Assembly: GCF_003363715.1 (NCBI RefSeq)
Contig: NZ_QREV01000002.1
Span: forward strand, 62,001 to 126,000
DNA from: Parabacteroides acidifaciens
Lineage (GTDB): Bacteria > Bacteroidota > Bacteroidia > Bacteroidales > Tannerellaceae
Direction: 5' to 3'
Length of the DNA: 64,000 nt
Shown here: one piece after another, positions 26,215-34,547 of the stretch
Numbering within the stretch: position 1 is the stretch's first letter
Layout: every line of letters starts with the position of its first letter
Made by a program: the position numbers and the translations under genes
The notes under the pieces: generated by a model
The model's database searches: none
What the model saw: only the letters and a program-made list of their open reading frames with translations
What the model was told of the DNA's origin: nothing

Positions 26215-28899
26215 ATGAAAGTCACCTTTAATATCAACTTCCATACCGTTTGGGGACAGAAGTTATGTGTTGTGGGGTCGATCCCGGAGTTAGGTTCATG
26301 GGAACCGGCTTTGGCAAAAGAAATGAGTTATAAGGGGGAAGGAAACTGGCAGCTGGAGCTGGAGGTTACGACTCCGGTCAAAGATATAGAATACCGGTAT
26401 TTCCTGAGTTTGAGCGATAAGCAGATATTCGAGGAATGGGAAAAGAACCATCAGGTATTCTTTATCGGTTCGGCCGACCAATATACGCTATACGACTACT
26501 GGCAGGTCCGTCCCGCTAATCTCGCCTTTTATTCATCGGCTTTTACGAAAAGTTTATTTGCCCATCCGTGTAATACGCACGAACGGGTTGTGAAGAGTGG
26601 AAAGCGGCTGACCATTAAGATATCTGTGCCACGTGTCGAAAAAGACCAGCGTGTGGCTATCACAGGGAATCAGGAATGCCTGGGCAACTGGCATCCGGAC
26701 AAGGCTTTAATATTGAGTTGCGATACTTTCCCTGTTTGGCATATAGACCTGGATGCGAATGAGATTACCTATCCGTTGGAATATAAATTCCTGATCTGCG
26801 ACGATCATCAGCAACCCCTGTATTGGGAAGAAGATGAGAACCGTATTCTGAACCTGCCTCCACAGCAGGTTGGGGAGACTGCTATTATCTCCGGTCTTTA
26901 TTTCCGTGATAACTTGCCTTTGTGGCGATGTGCCGGTTCAGTCATACCGGTGTTCTCTTTGCGCTCGGAACAGAGTTTCGGGGTAGGGGATCTGGGAGAC
27001 CTGCATTTGCTGGTAGACTGGGTGAAAAAAACGCATCAGCGTATTATCCAGGTGCTTCCGATGAACGATACGACAATGTCGCATACCTGTATGGATTCGT
27101 ATCCTTATAGTGCAATATCCATTTATGCCCTTCATCCGATGTATATTAGCCTGCCCCATTTGGGAAAACTGGCAGACCAGGAGAAAGCCGCTTTCTTTGC
27201 CCGGAAACAGGCGGAACTGAATGCGTTGGAGACTGTCGATTATGAACAGGCTGTTAAGTATAAGATAGAATATTGCCGGGAATTCTTTAAACAAGAGGGA
27301 CAGGCTGTTATGTCCACTCCGGAATATAAGGAGTTCTTTGCACAAAGTTCATCCTGGCTGATGCCTTATGCTGCATACAGTTATCTGCGTGACAAGTATT
27401 GCACTTCCGACTTCACGCAATGGAAAGAAAATTCCGTATATGATAAGAGCAGTATCCGCGAGCTTTGTTCTGAAACAAACAAGGCCTATCCGGAAATCTC
27501 TTTCCTTTATTTTCTGCAATATATCTTGCATACCCAGTTTAAAGCTGTTTCCGATTATGCCCGTAAGAACGGGATTGTGCTGAAAGGCGATTTGCCTATC
27601 GGTGTGAGCCGTACAAGCGTTGAGGCATGGATGGAGCCGAAGTATTTCAATATGAACGGACAGGCCGGTGCTCCTCCCGATGACTTTTCCGTGAACGGTC
27701 AGAACTGGATGTTTCCGACCTATAATTGGGATACGATGGAGAAAGATAATTTCTCCTGGTGGAAGAAACGTTTCCATAAACTGGAAGACTATTTCGATTG
27801 TTTCCGTATCGATCATATCCTTGGCTTTTTCCGTATCTGGGAAGTGCCGTTGGATTATGTACAGGGGCTTTGCGGACATTTCAATCCGGCTTTGCCTCTT
27901 ACTCCGAGCGAGATAGAGCAGTATGGCCTGAACTTTAATGAAGCTCGTCTGACGACACCTCATATCAACCGGGAATTCTTGCCCGAGCTGTTTGGTGACT
28001 TGGCAGAAGAAGTCATCGGCTCTTTTCTGGCGCAGTCGTCATCGCATCATTTTGTCCTAAAACCTTTCTGCGATACGCAACGTAAAGTCGATGCGTTGTT
28101 TGCCGGAAAGACAGATGAAGCATCCCAGCGTATCAAGAATGGCTTGTTTGCTATTGCCAATGAAGTGCTGTTCCTGCGTGACCCGCGTGAACCGGATAAG
28201 TTCCATCCGCGTATTTCTGCCAGCCAGTCTTTTCTGTATCGCGAGTTAAGTGCTGCCGATCAATATGCGTTTGATCAGTTATATTGGAATTTCTTTTATC
28301 ATCGTCATAACGACTTTTGGAAGGCTCAGGCCTTTAACCGGTTGACACCGTTGGTCGGATGTACGGATATGCTGGTCTGCGGGGAGGATCTGGGGATGAT
28401 TCCCGAATCCGTACCTGATGTAATGAACAAGTTGCAGATATTCAGTCTTGAAATAGAACGAATGCCAAAGACGCCACAAAGGGAGTTCTCGGATATGTTC
28501 AACCTACCTTATCATTCGGTCTGTACAACCTCCACGCACGATATGTCACCGCTTCGCAGTTGGTGGAAGGAAGATCGCGCGAAGATACAGCGTTATTATA
28601 ATAATGTATTGGGACGTGCCGGAGACGCTCCGGAAGAATGTACAGCGGATATCGCGACACAGATTGTAGCTTCTCATTTGGAATCCCGTTCGATGTTAAC
28701 CATTATCCCCTTGCAGGATTGGTTTGCAATGGATGACTCCGTTAAGCGGAAAGATTATGAAGCGGAGCGTATCAATGTGCCTTCCGTGCCTAACCATTAT
28801 TGGCGTTACAGGATGCATATCCCGTTAGAAAGACTGATACAGGCGGATAGTCTGAATAATAAGATAATAGAACTAATTCAAAAGTCGGGCCGCAAATAA
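26215..28899 (+). CDS. malQ: 4-alpha-glucanotransferase (GH77) with two N-terminal CBM20 starch-binding domains
   Basis: An 894-residue DPE2-like amylomaltase that transfers maltose or glucan segments in starch and glycogen turnover. Two CBM20 domains come first: residues about 1-105 (MKVTFNINFHTVWGQKLCVVGS ... GSWEP) and about 120-230 (ITGNQECLGNWHPDKALIL). The GH77 domain begins near 245 (SLRSEQSFGVGDLGDL), with the nucleophile region CFRIDHILGFFRIWEVP (about 523-540), the acid loop LVCGEDLGMIP and TTSTHDMSPLRSWW. No signal peptide, so it is cytoplasmic. Its last codons form the left arm of a terminator and the stop codon lies in the loop. Confidence 0.95.
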   Translation: MKVTFNINFHTVWGQKLCVVGSIPELGSWEPALAKEMSYKGEGNWQLELEVTTPVKDIEYRYFLSLSDKQIFEEWEKNHQVFFIGSADQYTLYDYWQVRPANLAFYSSAFTKSLFAHPCNTHERVVKSGKRLTIKISVPRVEKDQRVAITGNQECLGNWHPDKALILSCDTFPVWHIDLDANEITYPLEYKFLICDDHQQPLYWEEDENRILNLPPQQVGETAIISGLYFRDNLPLWRCAGSVIPVFSLRSEQSFGVGDLGDLHLLVDWVKKTHQRIIQVLPMNDTTMSHTCMDSYPYSAISIYALHPMYISLPHLGKLADQEKAAFFARKQAELNALETVDYEQAVKYKIEYCREFFKQEGQAVMSTPEYKEFFAQSSSWLMPYAAYSYLRDKYCTSDFTQWKENSVYDKSSIRELCSETNKAYPEISFLYFLQYILHTQFKAVSDYARKNGIVLKGDLPIGVSRTSVEAWMEPKYFNMNGQAGAPPDDFSVNGQNWMFPTYNWDTMEKDNFSWWKKRFHKLEDYFDCFRIDHILGFFRIWEVPLDYVQGLCGHFNPALPLTPSEIEQYGLNFNEARLTTPHINREFLPELFGDLAEEVIGSFLAQSSSHHFVLKPFCDTQRKVDALFAGKTDEASQRIKNGLFAIANEVLFLRDPREPDKFHPRISASQSFLYRELSAADQYAFDQLYWNFFYHRHNDFWKAQAFNRLTPLVGCTDMLVCGEDLGMIPESVPDVMNKLQIFSLEIERMPKTPQREFSDMFNLPYHSVCTTSTHDMSPLRSWWKEDRAKIQRYYNNVLGRAGDAPEECTADIATQIVASHLESRSMLTIIPLQDWFAMDDSVKRKDYEAERINVPSVPNHYWRYRMHIPLERLIQADSLNNKIIELIQKSGRK

Positions 28900-28911
28900 G
28901 CCCGACTTTTC
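28880..28911. terminator. bidirectional terminator overlapping the malQ stop
   Basis: AAAAGTCGGGC (28880-28890) pairs with GCCCGACTTTT (28900-28910) around a 9-base loop that contains the malQ TAA. A T run follows on each strand, so it can serve both malQ and the convergent bactofilin gene. Confidence 0.85.
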
Positions 28912-28912
28912 T

Positions 28913-29302
28913 TTATTGTTTGAGTTTGGCAGCCTCTTTCGTAGTTCCTTCCCCCGACATCTTACAAACGCCGTTGAAGCGGGCATTGGGTTCGATTTCC
29001 AGGGTTTGGGTGAATATATCTCCTTTAATGACGGCGGTTGCTTTCAAGACAAGTTTGGCACTAACATGGACGGAACCATCCACTTCCCCTAATATTTCAG
29101 CATTTGCGGAAACAATATTTCCGGTAACACTCCCTTTCGGACCGATTACGATTTTACCACTACAATTGATATCTCCTTCGACTTTTCCATCCAGGCGGAA
29201 GTCTGTTTCCGTTATGATATTGCCTTTTACGGTAGTGCCGGCAGCAAGGGTATTATGTAAGCCGCCGTTTGTGTTTTCTTCTTTTTGCTTTATTCCCATC
29301 AT
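28913..29302 (-). CDS. bactofilin (polymer-forming cytoskeletal protein)
   Basis: A 129-residue protein whose core (about residues 18-115) is a run of short hydrophobic beta-turn repeats (GTTVKGNIITETDFRLDGKVEGDI, IGPKGSVTGNIVSANAEILGEVDG), the right-handed beta-helix of bactofilins. Flexible polar tails flank it. Bactofilins polymerise without nucleotide and scaffold cell-wall enzymes. It stands alone between malQ and folB, divergent from folB. Which process it organises here is not evident. Confidence 0.9.
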   Translation of the reverse strand: MMGIKQKEENTNGGLHNTLAAGTTVKGNIITETDFRLDGKVEGDINCSGKIVIGPKGSVTGNIVSANAEILGEVDGSVHVSAKLVLKATAVIKGDIFTQTLEIEPNARFNGVCKMSGEGTTKEAAKLKQ

Positions 29303-29391
29303 ATATGTAGTTAGTTGCTTTTCGCAAATATAAGATTATTTTTTTGCAGAAAGGTTTACTTTATTTACATTTACAGATAAAATAACGAATT

Positions 29392-29754
29392 ATGACAACA
29401 AGGATAGAGCTTGAAGCAATGAAATTCTACGCTTATCATGGTGTGATGCCCCAGGAAAGGAAGGTTGGTAATAACTTTGTCGTGAACCTGATTCTTACGG
29501 CTCCGCTGGATAAAGCCGTTATGAGTGACGAGCTGGAAGACACGATTAATTATGCCGCTGTCTATGCGGTGGTCAAGGAGCAGATGGAAAAGCCGTCCAA
29601 GTTGATCGAACATGCGGCAGGTCGCATTTTGCAAGCTCTGAAAGGACATTTTCCACAGTTGACAGCTATCGAATTGAAGCTTGCCAAACTGAATCCGCCT
29701 TTCGGTGGCGATGTTTATAGTGCATCGATTATTCTTAGTGAGACATACTGTTAG
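29392..29754 (+). CDS. folB: dihydroneopterin aldolase
   Basis: A 120-residue enzyme of folate synthesis that converts dihydroneopterin to hydroxymethyldihydropterin and glycolaldehyde. Family landmarks are MKFYAYHGVMPQERKVGN (about 10-27), DTINYAAVYAVVKEQM (about 52-67) and LIEHAAGRIL with the active Glu (about 75). Length is normal. Other folate genes are not adjacent. Confidence 0.95.
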   Translation: MTTRIELEAMKFYAYHGVMPQERKVGNNFVVNLILTAPLDKAVMSDELEDTINYAAVYAVVKEQMEKPSKLIEHAAGRILQALKGHFPQLTAIELKLAKLNPPFGGDVYSASIILSETYC

Positions 29755-29774
29755 GCTATTTTAATAAATATATC

Positions 29775-29782
29775 TATCTTTG
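29775..29782 (+). promoter_or_regulatory. -7 promoter box of the hydrogenase-like gene
   Basis: TATCTTTG matches TAnnTTTG and lies 31 bp before the ATG at 29814, suggesting that the hydrogenase and PNGase genes form their own transcript. Confidence 0.45.
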
Positions 29783-29813
29783 TGTCCTAAAGCACAAATA
29801 ATACATTCATCTT

Positions 29814-31259
29814 ATGGCATTTACCAACAACGTAATGATAGTCCGCCACGGATTGTTGGCGAAGTTAGTTAAACTTTGGAAGGAAAACCGTCTGCTTGAA
29901 GAGATAGACCGCCTACCGATAGAGTTAAGTCCCCGTAAATCGAAAGTCATCGGCCGTTGCTGTGTACACAAGGAGCGGGCAGTCTGGAAATATAAGACAC
30001 TGCCACTGCTCGGATTTGATATGCAGGATGAAATAGACGAGCTGACCCCCTTATCTGAGTATGCAAAACAAGCATTGTTCCGTTCGGAAAATAAGAAAGA
30101 AAACCTGATGTGTGTGGTTGACGAAGCCTGCTCATCCTGTGTACAGGTGAACTATGAGATAACAAACCTTTGCCGTGGTTGTGTCGCGCGCAGTTGTTAT
30201 ATGAACTGTCCGAAAGATGCAATCCGTTTCAGGAAGAACGGACAGGCGCAGATTGACCACGACACTTGTATCAGTTGCGGCAAATGCCATCAGAACTGTC
30301 CCTATCATGCGATTGTTTATATCCCGATTCCTTGCGAAGAGGTTTGTCCGGTCAAAGCGATCAGCAAGGATGAGTACGGGGTGGAACATATAGATGAATC
30401 CAAATGTATCTATTGCGGTAAATGTGTAAACGCTTGTCCTTTCGGAGCCATCTTCGAAATATCCCAGGTATTCGATATCCTGCAACGTCTGCGCAATAAA
30501 GAGCCGATGGTGGCTATCGTAGCCCCTTCTATCTTGGCACAGTTTTCTGCCCCGGTAGAGAAAGTGTACGGTGCGATCAAGTCACTGGGCTTCCTCGAAG
30601 TGGTGGAAGTGGCTCAGGGAGCGATGGAAACGACTCGCCGCGAAGCCGAGGAACTGAAAGAAAAACTGGAAGAAGGCCAACCTTTTATGACAACCAGTTG
30701 TTGTCCATCCTATATTCAACTGGCCGAGAAGCATATCCCGGACCTGAAAAAGTATATTTCGTCAACCGGTTCACCGATGTATTACACAGCCCGGATCGTG
30801 AAGGAGAAATATCCTGATGCCAAGATCGTCTTTGTCGGCCCGTGCGTGGCGAAGCGCAAAGAGGTGAAGATGGACCCATGTGTGGACTTTACTCTTACCT
30901 TCGAGGAAATCGGTTCTGTGTTGACAGGCCTGGACATCAAGATAGAAGAGGCACAGCCCTTTTCCGTCTTGTTCAATGCCGTACGTGAAGCACATGGATT
31001 TGCACAGACCGGCGGTGTAATCAACGCCGTAAAGGTATATCTGAAGGAAGACCAGGTGGCTAATCTGAATACAATACAAGTAGCCAACCTGACCAAGAAG
31101 AACGTCGCTCTGCTGCGTGCTTACGCCAAGACAGGCAAGGCTCCGGGACAGTTCATCGAAGTGATGGCCTGCGAAGGAGGATGTGTGACAGGCCCGTGCG
31201 TTCATGGTGACAGGGCTTCCGGACAGAAGCAGTTGCTCAAGGAGCTTACTAAATACTAA
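29814..31259 (+). CDS. monomeric [FeFe]-hydrogenase-like iron-sulfur protein (probable group B)
   Basis: A 481-residue protein. An N-terminal cysteine-rich stretch (CSSC, CRGC, CYMNC) and two 4Fe-4S ferredoxin motifs (CISCGKCHQNCP; CIYCGKCVNACP, about 190-215) precede an H-cluster domain. The three H-cluster signatures are TSCCPSY (L1, about 295), VGPCVAKRKE (L2) and MACEGGCVTGPC (L3, near 457). L2 and L3 differ from the MPCxxK and GGGQP forms of classic HydA and resemble the group B enzymes of Bacteroidota. All H-cluster cysteines are present, so H2 chemistry is plausible. The HydEFG maturases are not in the window. PNGase F follows six bases later. Confidence 0.82.
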   Translation: MAFTNNVMIVRHGLLAKLVKLWKENRLLEEIDRLPIELSPRKSKVIGRCCVHKERAVWKYKTLPLLGFDMQDEIDELTPLSEYAKQALFRSENKKENLMCVVDEACSSCVQVNYEITNLCRGCVARSCYMNCPKDAIRFRKNGQAQIDHDTCISCGKCHQNCPYHAIVYIPIPCEEVCPVKAISKDEYGVEHIDESKCIYCGKCVNACPFGAIFEISQVFDILQRLRNKEPMVAIVAPSILAQFSAPVEKVYGAIKSLGFLEVVEVAQGAMETTRREAEELKEKLEEGQPFMTTSCCPSYIQLAEKHIPDLKKYISSTGSPMYYTARIVKEKYPDAKIVFVGPCVAKRKEVKMDPCVDFTLTFEEIGSVLTGLDIKIEEAQPFSVLFNAVREAHGFAQTGGVINAVKVYLKEDQVANLNTIQVANLTKKNVALLRAYAKTGKAPGQFIEVMACEGGCVTGPCVHGDRASGQKQLLKELTKY

Positions 31260-31265
31260 ACGCAA

Positions 31266-32510
31266 ATGATAAGAAAGATTGTTTTGTTCTTTTCGCTGGC
31301 CGGGATGTTATCGCTGACGGCATGTGGCCCTCGGGAAATACCGGCGAAAGGAGATTTTACCGTACATGTATTTAACGATACACCTGTACGCTTTGCCCCG
31401 GATGTCTATCCGGGAGCCTATAATGCACCGGGACCGGACAGTGTCTATCGTCTGGTGAACGGACGTATTATTCTGAAGAAAATAACATTGCCCGACTTCC
31501 GGCGCAATGTGTCAGTCAAATTGCGGGTGACGATCGCATCCAACGGTGACCGTTGGGATAAGTCCGGTTCCTGTTTTGTGTTACCGAAAGCATCGGGAAT
31601 CAATTTGTTGAATATTGCCAAAGGCGAAAAGCAATTCCCGGAAGTGGACAGTACGAAGTTGGAACACATGATAGGAATCGTGCCGGGTGAAGATTATAAA
31701 CCGACTGTCGAACTGATGCGCTTCATGACGCCATTCGGAGTGGGGCATTTCAGCGCACCCGATGACAGCCTCACGCATAACCGCAAGCCGGTCTATATTG
31801 ACCATTGGGCCGACAATGTGAGCTGGGAACAGGATATAACCGATCTTTATCCCTTACTTGAAGGAGGTGCATATGTCGGTATCTTTATCGATACCTGGAC
31901 GGCGGAAGGATATGTCGCCAGCATGACGATCGACGTGGATGAATCCCACCTGGCATATGACCCGCTTGTCCGCCGTCATGTAGAGCCGTTGATGAATACG
32001 GTTTATTATGAAGGGCAGACCTATCCTGATATCTTTGCCCGCCGGGATGTATCGATGGATTTTGATATACCCGAAGGTGCCCGTAATGTCCGGTTGAAAT
32101 ATATTGTAACGGGGCATGGCGGCCATTCCGGAGGAGATGAGTTTGTGGAGAAACGGAATATCGTCTCTATCGACGGAAAAGAAGTGCTGAACTTCGTCCC
32201 CTGGCGTTCGGACTGTGCCTCTTTTCGCCGCTTTAATCCGGCAACGGGAGTCTGGCTGAAAGAGCGTCTGGCATCGTATATCGATAAAGACGGTTATTCG
32301 GAGAAGAAGGTGGAAGAGCCGTTGGCTTCATCCGACCTGTCCCGTTCGAATTGGTGTCCGGGGTCGGATGTGGTGCCTGAAGAAGTGGCTCTGATGGATA
32401 TCCGGCCGGGTAAACATACCTTTACGGTAAGCATTCCCGAAGCAGCCGGGATAGACGGAAACAAGCTGAATCATTGGCTGGTATCTGCTTATCTGGTTTG
32501 GGATGAATAA
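31266..32510 (+). CDS. PNGase F-like peptide-N-glycosidase lipoprotein
   Basis: A 414-residue lipoprotein (lipobox LSLTACG, cysteine about 20). The C-terminal half strongly resembles Elizabethkingia PNGase [16 protein letters not shown] with the Glu equivalent to the catalytic E206 region, then [39 protein letters not shown] and a closing [12 protein letters not shown] jelly-roll strand. The N-terminal half matches the family's first jelly roll. PNGases release N-glycans from glycoproteins by cleaving the Asn amide. Lipidation places it at the outer membrane, suited to host glycoprotein foraging. It lies six bases after the hydrogenase gene and 28 before marC. Confidence 0.9.
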   Translation: MIRKIVLFFSLAGMLSLTACGPREIPAKGDFTVHVFNDTPVRFAPDVYPGAYNAPGPDSVYRLVNGRIILKKITLPDFRRNVSVKLRVTIASNGDRWDKSGSCFVLPKASGINLLNIAKGEKQFPEVDSTKLEHMIGIVPGEDYKPTVELMRFMTPFGVGHFSAPDDSLTHNRKPVYIDHWADNVSWEQDITDLYPLLEGGAYVGIFIDTWTAEGYVASMTIDVDESHLAYDPLVRRHVEPLMNTVYYEGQTYPDIFARRDVSMDFDIPEGARNVRLKYIVTGHGGHSGGDEFVEKRNIVSIDGKEVLNFVPWRSDCASFRRFNPATGVWLKERLASYIDKDGYSEKKVEEPLASSDLSRSNWCPGSDVVPEEVALMDIRPGKHTFTVSIPEAAGIDGNKLNHWLVSAYLVWDE

Positions 32511-32538
32511 ATAATTGACACATTAAATCATTTATACT

Positions 32539-33183
32539 ATGGATTCACTATTGCCTTTCTTTCTATTATGTTTCACCTCGTTCTTTACCCTGACGAATCC
32601 GTTAGGGACGATGCCTGTCTTCCTGACGATGACAAACGGCATGAGTGAAGAACAGCGCCGTGCCATTGTCCGCCGTGCGACTATCGTGTCGTTTCTGACT
32701 TTGATGGTTTTCACCTTCTCCGGACAGTTTCTCTTCAAGTTCTTCGGTATCTCGACAAACGGGTTCCGCATAGCAGGAGGAATTATCATCTTTACGATTG
32801 GTTTCGATATGCTTCAGGCACGTTATGCAAAGGCGAAGCTGAAGGAAGAAGAGGTGAAGACGTATGTGAATGACATCTCTATTACGCCTCTTGCGATCCC
32901 GATGTTGTGCGGTCCCGGTGCGATTGCCAACGCCTTGATGTTGATGGATGATGCCGTGACGCTGGCAAAGAAATGTATTTTGATCGGAACGATCGGGCTG
33001 ATCTATTTTATCACTTATCTGATCCTCCGTGCTTCCACCCGCCTGAACCGCTATATGGGCGAGACGGGCAATAATGTGATGATGCGCCTGATGGGTTTGA
33101 TCCTGATGGTGATCGCCGTAGAATGCTTTGTCAGTGGTTTCAAACCGATCATGATCGATATTTTACAGCAAGCAAACCTGTAA
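32539..33183 (+). CDS. MarC-family integral membrane protein
   Basis: A 214-residue protein with six hydrophobic helices and the MarC opening FTLTNPLGTMPVFLTMT (about 14-30), a LFKFFGISTNGFRIAGGIIIF segment, and the repeat-like ITPLAIPMLCGPGAI (about 115). The two NP-type re-entrant motifs are typical. Function of the family is unsettled. It is probably the end of the hydrogenase/PNGase transcript. Confidence 0.9.
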   Translation: MDSLLPFFLLCFTSFFTLTNPLGTMPVFLTMTNGMSEEQRRAIVRRATIVSFLTLMVFTFSGQFLFKFFGISTNGFRIAGGIIIFTIGFDMLQARYAKAKLKEEEVKTYVNDISITPLAIPMLCGPGAIANALMLMDDAVTLAKKCILIGTIGLIYFITYLILRASTRLNRYMGETGNNVMMRLMGLILMVIAVECFVSGFKPIMIDILQQANL

Positions 33184-33292
33184 AATGGTATTGCAGTGCT
33201 TCATGGGGTTATAGTGCCGTAAAGGAAGGAACCATCCGGCAGATAGAATGAACGATGCGGGATGTGCGCTCCTTCCATACCTACCCGCTATT

Positions 33293-33378
33293 CATGTCAC
33301 GGCCGTGAAACAAAAGAAATCCAACTGTAACATAGAAGGAAGACAGTTGTGACATAAAAGGAATACAGCCGTAACATG
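33293..33378. repeat. 22-bp-period palindromic element, copy D (AT-rich, four cores)
   Basis: Lies in the convergent gap between marC and a glycosyltransferase. Four cores ACGGCCGT (33299-33306), CCAACTGT (33321-33328), ACAGTTGT (33343-33350) and ACAGCCGT (33365-33372) are exactly 22 bp apart. Ends are inverted: CATGTCACGGC at 33293 and GCCGTAACATG ending 33378. The symmetry axis at 33335.5 falls between cores 2 and 3. The spacers between cores are A-rich. Confidence 0.85.
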
Positions 33379-33423
33379 CAATAGCAGACCGGTGTTTATC
33401 CGTTATTGATTCTTCTATCCCTT

Positions 33424-34500
33424 TTATAAGTCCGTAAACTTCTTTTTCCCCTGTAAATAGAACGCCGCAATCAGGCTTCCTTTTCGCAGTTCCGGGATGT
33501 CGGCGAGCTTCGTCTTTGCCAGATTTTCCCGGCGGACCGGTTCGTAAGACGGTTTTAATTCATAAAAGGCTTTCCGGGCTTCATACACGGCACGGGCGTT
33601 CGGAAGATGTCCGGAGAGCAGGAACTTGGTTGCCGCGATGTAGTCCAGCCAGAAGCGGGTGCGCATCACGTGTTTCAAGTCTTTTTCCGGTAGGTTCTTG
33701 TATAACATCAGTAGGTTGTTGCGGAAGTTGAGGAAGGTCTTGCGCGGGCTTTCCACATTCAGCGTAGCCCCTCCCACATGATAGACGACCGATGCGGGCG
33801 TGCAGACCAGGCGGTAGCCCCGCGAACGCAGTCGCCAGCACATATCGATCTCCTCCTGATGCGCAAAGAAACCGGCATCCAAGCCGCCCGCCTCTTTATA
33901 AACGGCAGTACGGACAAACAGGCAGGCTCCCGTAGCCCAAAGCAGATCGGCGGGAGTATCGTATTGTCCCAAATCTTTTTCAACGACGTGCAACACGCGG
34001 CCTCGGCAATATGGATAACCATACCGGTCCATGAAACCTCCGGCAGCTCCGGCATATTCAAAATAATCTTTGTTGCGTTCGGCGCGTATTTTAGGTTGCG
34101 CACAAGCGATATCGGGGTCGGCATCCATCGCTGCCACAGGTGCGTCCAGCCAGCCCGGAGTGACTTCCACATCGCTGTTCAGCAATACCGTATATTCATG
34201 TCCGATCTGTTTCAACGCCTGGTTGTAGCCCTCGGCAAAGCCGTAGTTCTTATCCAGCAGGATGACGCCTACCGTCGGGAACTTCGCCTTTAACATCTCG
34301 ATAGAATCATCCGTAGAGCCATTGTCAGCCACGATCACATCCGCCCATTCCCCTGGCGTATAAGCTACGACAGAAGGCAAAAACTTCTCCATCAGCTCCC
34401 GCCCGTTCCAGTTCAGGATGACAACGGCAACACGCTTTTTTAATTGACAATTGACAATTGACAATTGATAATTATTGTTTGTCTCTATAGTGTGTGTCAT
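33424..34500 (-). CDS. family 2 glycosyltransferase
   Basis: A 358-residue cytoplasmic enzyme. A GT-A fold starts at VAVVILNWNGRELM, followed by DVIVADNGSTDDSIEML, the metal-binding VLLNSDVEVTPGWLDA (DxD variant) and FFAHQEEIDMCWRLRSRGYRL. This resembles rhamnosyl/galactosyltransferases that build surface glycans. The N-terminal 20 residues (MTHTIETNNNYQLSIVNCQL) are encoded by an upstream heptamer repeat, so the annotated start from ATG 34500 is an adopted sequence or the true start is a near-cognate codon. The LpxL gene lies upstream on the same strand. Confidence 0.88.
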   Translation of the reverse strand: MTHTIETNNNYQLSIVNCQLKKRVAVVILNWNGRELMEKFLPSVVAYTPGEWADVIVADNGSTDDSIEMLKAKFPTVGVILLDKNYGFAEGYNQALKQIGHEYTVLLNSDVEVTPGWLDAPVAAMDADPDIACAQPKIRAERNKDYFEYAGAAGGFMDRYGYPYCRGRVLHVVEKDLGQYDTPADLLWATGACLFVRTAVYKEAGGLDAGFFAHQEEIDMCWRLRSRGYRLVCTPASVVYHVGGATLNVESPRKTFLNFRNNLLMLYKNLPEKDLKHVMRTRFWLDYIAATKFLLSGHLPNARAVYEARKAFYELKPSYEPVRRENLAKTKLADIPELRKGSLIAAFYLQGKKKFTDL

Positions 34501-34547
34501 ATGAATATTACTTCTTTAATTGTCAATTGTCAATTATCAATTGTCCA
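34441..34547. repeat. heptamer-array inverted repeat (AATTGAC type)
   Basis: Four AATTGAC-like heptamers at 34442-34473 face an inverted set at 34518-34546. They bracket the junction between the glycosyltransferase and LpxL genes. The left array lies inside the glycosyltransferase frame and encodes its QLSIVNCQL segment. Confidence 0.8.

Noticed and set aside
25296-26237. Leftward open frame of 313 codons beginning NYELWIVN-type residues
   Set aside because: It lies antisense to the ribonucleotide reductase gene and its N-terminal part is translated heptamer repeat. No domain is visible.
33184-33423. Small gene in the marC/glycosyltransferase gap
   Set aside because: The gap is occupied by repeat copy D and no frame with a start context or recognisable product is present.
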